This document shows, one piece after another, positions 44,148 through 52,500 of a stretch of DNA of 64,000 bases (position 1 is its first letter; every line of letters starts with the position of its first letter). Source of the DNA: Nocardia coubleae NBRC 108252 (GTDB lineage: Bacteria > Actinomycetota > Actinomycetes > Mycobacteriales > Mycobacteriaceae); the NCBI RefSeq assembly GCF_001612805.1, contig NZ_BDBD01000025.1, forward strand, positions 213,316 through 277,315, in the 5' to 3' direction. The translations under genes were made by a program, and so were the position numbers. The notes beneath the pieces were generated by a model that saw only the letters and a program-made list of their open reading frames with translations, ran no database searches and was not told the origin of the DNA.

Positions 44148-47100
44148 CGATGGTCTCCGATCTTGTTGATGACATCGTGGTGCAAAACGTAGGACGCGAG
44201 CGCATCGGCGATCAGCAGGTCGGCAGCGACCAGTCCTGGACATAATTCGGCCAGCCTGGCCCAGCACTGCCGCATGGGCGCGGTGAACACCGGATGCGAC
44301 ATCAGCGAGCGAGCCCGCAACCGGGCGACGACAGCGAACAGCAGCGACTGCATCGACATCAGCATCCAGGGGAATTCGCTGGTGTCTACCCCTGTCAGCG
44401 CATCACTGCGTGCTTTGACCACGTCGTATACCCACGGCGAGGCCCGTCGCAAGGGGGTCGTCAACGCAGCCGAGTGGGTGGTCATGGCATGCGAGGCCGG
44501 ATCGGACTGCCAGTCGAGCCGCCGGGCGAACGCCTCGAACATCGCAGCCCTTCGGGTATCCGGATCAAGCAACGCCCCGGGCACGATCTCACACGCGTCC
44601 CTGAGCGCGGCGATCTGCTCCGGCGCCATGCGGTGCATCCCGATGGTGTTTCGCTCGAAGTAGCCGGTGTAGACCTCCCGCAATTTCCCCGACAGCAGCT
44701 CGACCAGGGCTGGACCGCCGTGCGTGGCCAGGTCGGCACGAAGCGCTTCGGCACTCTCCTCGGCCGACTGCAACACGACATTCGGAAGGTCGGCGATATC
44801 GATCAGACAGCCGAGCCACGGATTGGCGTGCTTACCCAGGCGGAAGTACGAACTGAAATCCTTGTCCACCAGCCCGGTACGGATCAGCAGTGCTGGAAGC
44901 TGGGCCTGCGGAAGAGCGCTGCGTTCCAACGCCTCGAGTGAGCTTCGAGGATCGGCCCCGAGAACTCGCAGCAGTCCACCGCGAACCAGCGGGCTCAGCG
45001 AGCTGTCGGAGTAACAGTTCGCGTAAGCGGACCACACCTCGGCGAGCGCACTGCCCGAGACGGGCGGATTCCCCGCACCGGCCAGGAATTTCGCCAGCTC
45101 TGTGCGTGCCGGGTCCGAATCCTGCAGCCAGCCGTGCTGCGGAACGTGGTACGCCGTATCGTCAGGGCGGCTCGGGGCGGTGATCACCGCCCATGGATCA
45201 TCGACGAAAACCTGCACGGTCAGCGGTCCAGCATCGGCGAATTCGGCGGGCAGGCGCGCCTTTCCCTCGACGATCTCGACCTGTGTCGGTGGCCGCCACG
45301 GCGCGGTCTCCGGCCAGACGAACGCGGCGAGGTCGTCGCTGTCGGTGCCCTCGAACACCAGCACACCGCCGTCCAACCGGATTCCTGAGCACAGCAGGCG
45401 CGGCTGCACACGGGCCACGGTGACCTGAGTGGTCCGACCGTCCGGGGTATCTATCCGGGCCAGCAGTGTCGCGGTGCGCAGCGAGCGCGCGGTGTCGGCA
45501 AAGGTCCGGCTCGACACCTGGAAGAGATTGTCGCGGTTGACCTGTGGCTCCTCGGTCTGCCGAATCCGGCCCACTGAATCCGACAGTGCGATGTCGACTT
45601 CGACATCGCCGGGGACCCGAACCGCCACGATCAGGTGCTCGGTGAGATCGTCGACGGTCAGCACCGGCGCGACCGTGCGCCAGCGGGCGGCGGCGCCGAT
45701 GTCGTCGACCCGGAACTCGATATGTGGCGGACGAAGGACCAGGCGTTCGACCGTCTGCCCTGCTGATACCCGAAACTCCGAATCACGCTGCGCACTGGGA
45801 AACTCGACGAACGCACGGTCGAGGGCCAACGGCGGCGCGATCTCGAGCGCGGTCGCCGCCGGGGACAATCCGTCCGGGGTCGGTATGCGGAAGATGCTGT
45901 CGTGCTCGACCGAGAGCCCTTCCACCATGAACATGCTGTGTCGAATGTCTTGTCCCAGTGGCCCACTGATGACGATGTCGAACATGCCGAGCAGGCCCGG
46001 CGCGAGACCGTCGAACGGGTCGAGCTCGGTGAGTTCGGTATCCGATTCCCATTCGTCGTCGGCCAGCCAGTCGGTGGTCCCCGACCGGCGCACCCGCACG
46101 CGCCAGGCAACCGGCTCGGCACCTGTGACGGGCAGCGTTACGGCGGGGCGTTCGCTGTACACCAGCAAGCCCGATCTGGTGAAGACCCCTTCGACCGGGT
46201 CGGCTAGATCGAGTCGGGCGGCACCGACCCGGCGAACCTGCTGCACCGGGCCGAGAAGGTGATCTCGACGCAACCGCACCGAGTCGACCGCCGCCAGGTC
46301 GTAGACCCGTGCTCGCCAGTCGCGCCAGCCCGCGGGGACAGCTTCGGCCGTGAACGACACCGGCGCCCCACTGTGCCCGTCGACCAGCGACGCGGTCGCC
46401 GGATGGACACCGATCACCTCGCCACGCGGCAGGGCGAGATGCCGGGAGATCGGTTTGCCGTTGTGATCGAACAGCAAGAGCGGATTGTCCTTGTCCACCA
46501 AGGAAATCCGATGATGCGCTTCGGAGGCGTCATGGCGCAGGACCACTTCGCGCACTCGATGTGGGACCCGAACCCGAGTCGGCGGGTGCACCTCGCCTTC
46601 ACTCAGGCCCCAACCTCGTTCGGCGTACACCTCGGTGCTGTCGCCGTCGAAAGAAACCAACCACGGAAATTCGGAGCCCCGGTCCGGAAACGGAACCTCG
46701 ACGACGACTTGGTCATCGGATCGCGAATAGGCGATCACCGGTCGGCGTGATCGACCGACCCGACCGGACTCGGCAGTGCTCGACCCGAACGGCCGCTCCT
46801 CGAACCGGTCGATCAACGCTTCGAGCATGACACTCGGCAGCCCGGTGGTCGAGGTATCGAGATCGAGGTCGTTGGCGACCTCCGGATGCTCGCGGGCGTA
46901 TTCGGCGAACTCGATGATCCGGTCGACGATGTCGACAGCGGCCTCACCACCGAACTGCAGGAAGTTGCGGACGGGAACATCGAGGTGGTTCATCCGGTAC
47001 TCGAGACCAGGCTGGGTGAGCCACTCGAACACGGCAGCACCACTCGGTTCACGTCCGAGCGAAATGTGCTGTTCGATAACGTCGACCAGGTCGTTGAGGC

Positions 47101-47536
47101 AGTGCACCGGGACTCCGGCATGCACCGCCATGGTCTGCACGTACTGCTGGTTGCTGATCTCCGGGAATTCGCACAGCTTGAACTTGCGCAGCAGCGAGGT
47201 GAGCTTGGTCCGCAGCAGGTTCTCGAACTCCTGCTCGCGCTCCATCGCCAGTTCCGCCCAGAAACTCTCCCAGTATTTCCCCTGCTCATAGGACAGACCC
47301 GCATGCCCGATCAGGGTGGTCAGGGTGAGCGCGGGAAACCGGTCGATCAACCGGGCAAGACCGTGGGTGCGTCGGTGATCCCGGATGAGCTGGCCGAACA
47401 GGTCGCGGGTCCGGACGATTTCGTCGTGGTCCAAGTTGAGCTCGACGAACAGCGACACCCGCTCCAACTGCCTGGCGCGAGCAAATTCTTCGTCGCCGGC
47501 CTGGACCCACACGAACGACTCGGCCATTCGAGCCAC
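44144..47536 (-). CDS. Unknown 1130-aa partner of the DUF1998 helicase
   Basis: Starts at GTG 47536 just after GGAGGGGGT, or ATG 47527. I do not recognise the family. Residues 1-280 are helical (FPALTLTTLIGHAGLSYEQG; WESFWAELAMEREQEFENLL; a phage-integrase-like look without catalytic residues). The middle (about 290-780) is a run of beta-sandwich-like segments (VVVEVPFPDRG, GVHPATASLVDGHSG, VAWRVRVRRSGTTDW). The last 300 residues are helical again (LVELLSGKLREVYTGYFERN; SHPVFTAPMRQCWARLAELC). There is no Walker motif, nuclease signature or membrane span. Because it overlaps the helicase gene by 4 nt and precedes it, the two probably form a complex, with this protein as scaffold or specificity subunit (inference). 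Confidence 0.75.
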   Translation of the reverse strand: MARMAESFVWVQAGDEEFARARQLERVSLFVELNLDHDEIVRTRDLFGQLIRDHRRTHGLARLIDRFPALTLTTLIGHAGLSYEQGKYWESFWAELAMEREQEFENLLRTKLTSLLRKFKLCEFPEISNQQYVQTMAVHAGVPVHCLNDLVDVIEQHISLGREPSGAAVFEWLTQPGLEYRMNHLDVPVRNFLQFGGEAAVDIVDRIIEFAEYAREHPEVANDLDLDTSTTGLPSVMLEALIDRFEERPFGSSTAESGRVGRSRRPVIAYSRSDDQVVVEVPFPDRGSEFPWLVSFDGDSTEVYAERGWGLSEGEVHPPTRVRVPHRVREVVLRHDASEAHHRISLVDKDNPLLLFDHNGKPISRHLALPRGEVIGVHPATASLVDGHSGAPVSFTAEAVPAGWRDWRARVYDLAAVDSVRLRRDHLLGPVQQVRRVGAARLDLADPVEGVFTRSGLLVYSERPAVTLPVTGAEPVAWRVRVRRSGTTDWLADDEWESDTELTELDPFDGLAPGLLGMFDIVISGPLGQDIRHSMFMVEGLSVEHDSIFRIPTPDGLSPAATALEIAPPLALDRAFVEFPSAQRDSEFRVSAGQTVERLVLRPPHIEFRVDDIGAAARWRTVAPVLTVDDLTEHLIVAVRVPGDVEVDIALSDSVGRIRQTEEPQVNRDNLFQVSSRTFADTARSLRTATLLARIDTPDGRTTQVTVARVQPRLLCSGIRLDGGVLVFEGTDSDDLAAFVWPETAPWRPPTQVEIVEGKARLPAEFADAGPLTVQVFVDDPWAVITAPSRPDDTAYHVPQHGWLQDSDPARTELAKFLAGAGNPPVSGSALAEVWSAYANCYSDSSLSPLVRGGLLRVLGADPRSSLEALERSALPQAQLPALLIRTGLVDKDFSSYFRLGKHANPWLGCLIDIADLPNVVLQSAEESAEALRADLATHGGPALVELLSGKLREVYTGYFERNTIGMHRMAPEQIAALRDACEIVPGALLDPDTRRAAMFEAFARRLDWQSDPASHAMTTHSAALTTPLRRASPWVYDVVKARSDALTGVDTSEFPWMLMSMQSLLFAVVARLRARSLMSHPVFTAPMRQCWARLAELCPGLVAADLLIADALASYVLHHDVINKIGDHR

Positions 47537-47709
47537 ACCCCCTCCACACCGCGCCTGCTACCCATTTCGGGCGCCTGGCAAACCTCCATCAACCGATTCT
47601 CATCATCTCACCGATCGGAAGTTTCCGGGCGCAGACCGAAGCTGCTGATTTCGAGCCGCTACCCTCGTCAGCGGAGGCCCCGTTCGGGCCTGGCGAGGAG
47701 GGTGTGAGG

Positions 47710-49515
47710 GTGCTGCGCCCGTGGCAACAGGCTGCCTACGACGAGTGGAACCGTAAGGGCCGCAGAGGCATCGTCGAGGCCGTGGCGGGTACGGGCAAGA
47801 CCGTGCTCGGTGTGCGAGCCGCGGCGGAAGCGGTCGAGGCGGGCAGCCCGGTCGTTGCCGTAGTCCCCGACGACGCCGCCCGTGAACGCTGGCTCGCAAC
47901 GATGGAAGAGACGATGCCGTCGTGTCGGATCGGCAGCCTCGCTATGCCGAGCCGAACCCGGCACGTAGCCGTGCTCACCGCCAACACAGTGGCGCGCCTG
48001 CGCACCGCCGACCTCGATCACCACAGGGCCCTGCTGATCGTCGATGACCTGCATCGATACGGCGCGGGGTTTTGGCCGACGGCATTGACGGAGCGCTTCC
48101 CACACCGGCTCGGCTTCACCGATGCCCTCCCGCCCGGGGATCGCACCGTCGACTCGGTGCTTCTCCCCTACTTCGGCTCCGTGATCGCCGGCTGTGATTA
48201 CCCGCGTGCCCGCGCGGACGGCCATCTCGCGCCGGTCACGGTCGTGCAGGTCGGTGTCGAGCTGACGCCCAAAGAACGTGCCCGCCTCAATCAGGCACAA
48301 TCACTGGTCGAGCGCGAGATCGACACATTGACCGGCAGCTACGGCGCACCGGATCGCTCCGAGGAATTCCACGTCTTCGTCGAACAGCTCCGGCAAGGCC
48401 GTGGCTCCGGGGCCCACCATGCCAACCGCTATGTGCAAGCGCTCGGCGATCGGGCGACATTGCTGGCGGAATGCCGGGCGAAGATGGACCTCGTCCGCTC
48501 GCTGCCGATCGACGTACTCCGCGATACCCAGACCGTGGTTTTCGCCGGCCGAGCGGTGGCGGCGGGGACAGTGGTACAGATTCTGAGTTCCGCCGGAGTT
48601 ACCGCCGCCATCTCGGGCCCCGCGCTGCGGCCCGAGCAGCGATCGGCGCTGTCGGCCGGCCTGCGTGAACGGTCGGTGCGGGTGCTCGTCGAACAACGCG
48701 TGCCCGACGAAACGGTGCTCGTGCCGCACGCCGAACTCGGGTTGTTCCTCGCCCGCAGCCACGACCGCACCGAGATGATCCGGCGGCTGGGTCGCGTCGT
48801 GACTTCTGCCCATGCTGGCCGGCCCCACGTCATCGTCATCGCCTACGTGGTCGGATCCATCGAAGATCCGGCCGCCGGCGTCGATGGTTCCTTCCTGTCG
48901 GTTGCCCATCGACTGGCAGACAACACTGTGCGCACGGATGTCGCCGGATTGACGCAGTTCCTGACCGAATGGGCCGGTCAGGCAGCTGCCGTCGCGGCGG
49001 AAGACCATGCGGTCGGAGCGGCCGCGCCATCCGGGGTTCATCTGGTGGCGCACGACGACGCAGACAGCGAAGGTGCCGACACGCACGATCCCGACGACGA
49101 TGACTCTGTCGAGTACATGGCCGAGGCGGTGCCCGAGTACGCCGACCTGCTGGACCAGTTGACCAAACTCGAATTCGTTGCCACCGGAGACGAAGTGGGC
49201 GACCTGATCGGGGTCACCGATCCTCGTGAGCTGCTCGACGAAGTCCAAGCCGCGGCCGACGCCGGGCTGCTGACCTACCGCTCACTCGGCGAACCCACTG
49301 AGGACCTGCTGCTCGTGTCGGCAGCCGTGGGCGGCACGAGGGCGACACGTGAGCAGGCCGCAGCAGCGATCGCACAATGGGCGGCCGGATCCGATGATCC
49401 GGTGGGCGAATTGCGGTCAGTGATGTCGCGGGTCGGTACGCTCACCGTGCCGCCGCACCGGCTCATCCAGATCGCCGCGTTCCTCCGCGGGCGAACACCC
49501 TCGGGCCTGCTCTGA
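47710..49515 (+). CDS. SF2 helicase, XPB/DEAD-like, with DDLH box
   Basis: A 601-aa protein. GTG 47710 stands eight bases after GAGGAGG and is preferred to GTG 47704. It begins LRPWQQAAYDEWNRKGRRG with a Q-motif-like WQ, then Walker A VEAVAGTGKTVLG (about 24), a motif Ia-like region, and LLIVDDLHRYGAGFW (about 110), where DEAH is replaced by DDLH. The second lobe includes QTVVFAGRAVAAGTVVQIL and ARSHDRTEMIRRLGRV, the arginine-finger region. A highly acidic linker (DADSEGADTHDPDDDDS) leads to a helical C-terminus (YADLLDQLTKLEF ...). It lies alone on the plus strand, divergent from the 1130-aa gene across 170 bp and convergent with the big SF1 helicase across 8 bp. The altered motif II could lower ATPase activity. 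Confidence 0.8.
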   Translation: MLRPWQQAAYDEWNRKGRRGIVEAVAGTGKTVLGVRAAAEAVEAGSPVVAVVPDDAARERWLATMEETMPSCRIGSLAMPSRTRHVAVLTANTVARLRTADLDHHRALLIVDDLHRYGAGFWPTALTERFPHRLGFTDALPPGDRTVDSVLLPYFGSVIAGCDYPRARADGHLAPVTVVQVGVELTPKERARLNQAQSLVEREIDTLTGSYGAPDRSEEFHVFVEQLRQGRGSGAHHANRYVQALGDRATLLAECRAKMDLVRSLPIDVLRDTQTVVFAGRAVAAGTVVQILSSAGVTAAISGPALRPEQRSALSAGLRERSVRVLVEQRVPDETVLVPHAELGLFLARSHDRTEMIRRLGRVVTSAHAGRPHVIVIAYVVGSIEDPAAGVDGSFLSVAHRLADNTVRTDVAGLTQFLTEWAGQAAAVAAEDHAVGAAAPSGVHLVAHDDADSEGADTHDPDDDDSVEYMAEAVPEYADLLDQLTKLEFVATGDEVGDLIGVTDPRELLDEVQAAADAGLLTYRSLGEPTEDLLLVSAAVGGTRATREQAAAAIAQWAAGSDDPVGELRSVMSRVGTLTVPPHRLIQIAAFLRGRTPSGLL

Positions 49516-49522
49516 TCTCACC

Positions 49523-52500
49523 TCATCCGGCGGGCGCCGTACGCGCGCTCGAAAGCACCAGGGCGAACATCGAGATGGCCCGATCGGTCAACTGCGCCTG
49601 ACCCAGCTCGCTCGCGGCTGTCTGCATCAGTCCACGCCGGTCGCCCCAACCGGTCGTCTCGGCAGCGTCGGCCAGGATTCGGGCGAGTTCGCGCGGCGGC
49701 ACCTCCTCGATGGAACGGGCTCCCAGCGTCCGCCGTCGCACCTCCGGTTGGCTCGGTGATCGGTAGGTGAACCATTGCGGCTGAGGCAGTTCCAGAAAGT
49801 CGTCCACGATCAGCTCGCCACGCTCGACAGCCACCGACAGTGCACGGTCCAACGCTGCCCTGCCACCTCGCTCGTCGTCGTCCGCCACGTTGCGAAAGAA
49901 CACTGAACGCAGACGACCGGCGGTCACGGGGCCCTCCACCTTGACAACGCGCAGCAGATCACTCACGACCGTCTCGATCGGCGACGCGGCAGACAGCGGT
50001 GACACCAATCCATTGAACGCCGAATATTCTTGCTCACCAGCTTCTTCCGTGACAACAGAGGGTGCGGGGGCGGCGTTCGGAGGCTCGATCGGGACGTCGA
50101 TGTCGACGTTCTCCTCGACTGGACAGACTTGCTCGTTTTCGCCAGCCCCGGTATCGGGTTCCGGTTTGCGCCAATCGAAGTCGGCCAGCGGATCCACGAC
50201 AGGCTGCTGTATCACCGGCTCAGCGGTTCCGACACTCGTCGCCGACGCGATCGGTGCCGCATCGGCTTGCACCAGGTCCTCGGCCGACACCGGCGTCAGG
50301 CCGACCTCGTCGAGCAGTTGCCACAGTGGCTCGAGGCTCGACTCCGGATCGGACACGAAGCGCGACTGCCGAATTCGGAAGAACGGCCAACCACACCGTT
50401 GCAGATCACGCTGCCACGCCATCGACCGCTGGTATTCGATCGGCCCCGCCCACCTGTCGCCGTCACACTGCACAGCGACCCGGATATGGCCTCCGACAAT
50501 CACCATGTCGAGCGCGTGTCCGCCGACGTCGTACTGTGCGACCACCCGGTAACCGCGACCGACGATCCGGTTGAAAACGCATTGCTCGAACAACGAACGG
50601 AAAGGTGCCACCGGCCTGTTCTCGGGGACTGGCTCCGAAACCCCGGTGGTGATCTCCGGCGGCGTGGTCTCGATCGATCGGCAGTAGTCGAGCAGTTGGT
50701 AGCGCAGGTCGGCCGGATTCTTCAGTTGCTCGGCGGTGACCGAGTGGAACAACCACAGCTGATCGGCCGCACGCGACACCGCGACGTTGTACCGCTGGGT
50801 CGCCGATTCGTCGGCTCGGGCCACCAGCCTGGTCTCTGGTCCGGCCGACTTCACCATCGACAGGAACATCACATCCCGTTCGGCGCCCTGGAAGTCGGCC
50901 GCGTCGCCACAGCGCAGCCGACGCCGGTCGATCTCCTCCGGAGACACCTTGACCAGCATCTTCTTCCAGATGACTTCCGCCTGCGCGGTGCCGAGCAGGG
51001 AGATCACCCCGAAGGTCTTCCCGTCGTATCGCGAATCGGCCAAGCACTCCAGGATGCGGGCGACGATCCGATCGGCTTCGATCTCGTTCACATTGCCCGG
51101 CGTGCTGACGCCGTCGGGGACGTATTCGGTCCGGATCGGCGGTAACCGATCGACACCGTACAACCGCACGGGCACCAAACGCACATCGTCTTTTTCGTAG
51201 GCGATCTTGTTCGAGAAGCCGATGATCTCGGGCACACAGCGGCGGTGTTCGAGCAGGGTGAGCCGCGACGGGAAGCGCATCGCGGCCTCGTCGAACAGGC
51301 TCCGCTTGGGGTCGGTCCATGTGGCCCGGTGCAGGTTGTCGGCCAGAAATTGCTCGCCGAGCCCGTTCACGGTGTCGATCTTCACGCCCACACCGGACGG
51401 CGAAACCTGACGGTTGTCGCCGATCACCACGATCCGTGGTGCGAGGTACTGCAGAAACACCGCCTCCACACCCGCCTGTGAGGCCTCGTCGACAACGACG
51501 ACGTCGAACATGTCCTGTTCGATGTCGAGCTGCTCGACCACCCGGTAGATCGGCATGATCCATACCGGTACTGCGGAGCGGCAGCGAGCCAGGGTCTCCC
51601 GGATCTCGGCACGACGGCGATCCGCGTGCGCGCCGGTGCCCTTGCCGAGGCGCCGGACCAGCTGGGCGTACTGACGCAGATCCACCCTGGTGTTCGCGGT
51701 GAGCCGCTCGGGTCCGACCGCGTAGTCCCAGGCCTTGGTCACCGCGAGCTCGGATGCCTCGTTGCGCAAGGACGCCTCGATGTCATCGAGCCTGCCGAAC
51801 AGTTCGTTGACGGTGTCGTCTTCGTGCGCCGCGAGCCATCGGCCCAAACCGGCCCATTCCCAGGCATTTTCGAGCTCGACGAGGCGGTTGTCCCACGCGG
51901 GATCGGAAGCCGTTGCCGCGATCGCGTCCCGCAGGCGCGGCAACGATGCCATTCGTGCTCCGAGCTCGTGCCGATGAACGAACCTGCGCCGCACCGTGTT
52001 CAGTTCACCGAGGCGCTGATAGGCGCGACGGTAGGCTTCGACATCGCCGCGTTCTATCGCGGCATGCAGCTCTTGCAGATTCGCCGTCGCGTGCGGCTGG
52101 AATCGCACTGCGTTCAGCTTGACCGACACCGTATCGAAAAGATGTTGTACTGCTCTTCTTTCGTCGATCGCGGTGACGGCCTCGAACGACGCGAAGATCG
52201 GCTTGCGCGCGTTCGCGTCGGCCCAGTCCGGTTCAGGGAGGCCGAAGGTGCGCAGTTGCCTGCCTGCCTCGGCCAGCTCGGCGCCACAGCTCAGCAACCG
52301 CCTCAACTGTTCGGCATGTTCGCGATGCCACGTCAGCCGGATCGTCGGACTCCCGGTGACAGGCATGGCCGGAGTTCCCACCCACACCTCGTCGAGCTGC
52401 CCGAGCAGTCGTTCGATCTCCTCGAAACGCAGGAATACATCGAGTTGCTCGGCCGTGGTCGGGATCCGCCCGTCGACCCGGACGTGCTCGAACAACGGCG

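Noticed and set aside
39213..47536. Calling the 1644-aa helicase plus 1130-aa protein DISARM DrmA/DrmB
   Set aside because: DISARM splits the helicase (DrmA) and DUF1998 (DrmB) into two proteins; here both are in one chain and no DrmC phospholipase-like protein is present.
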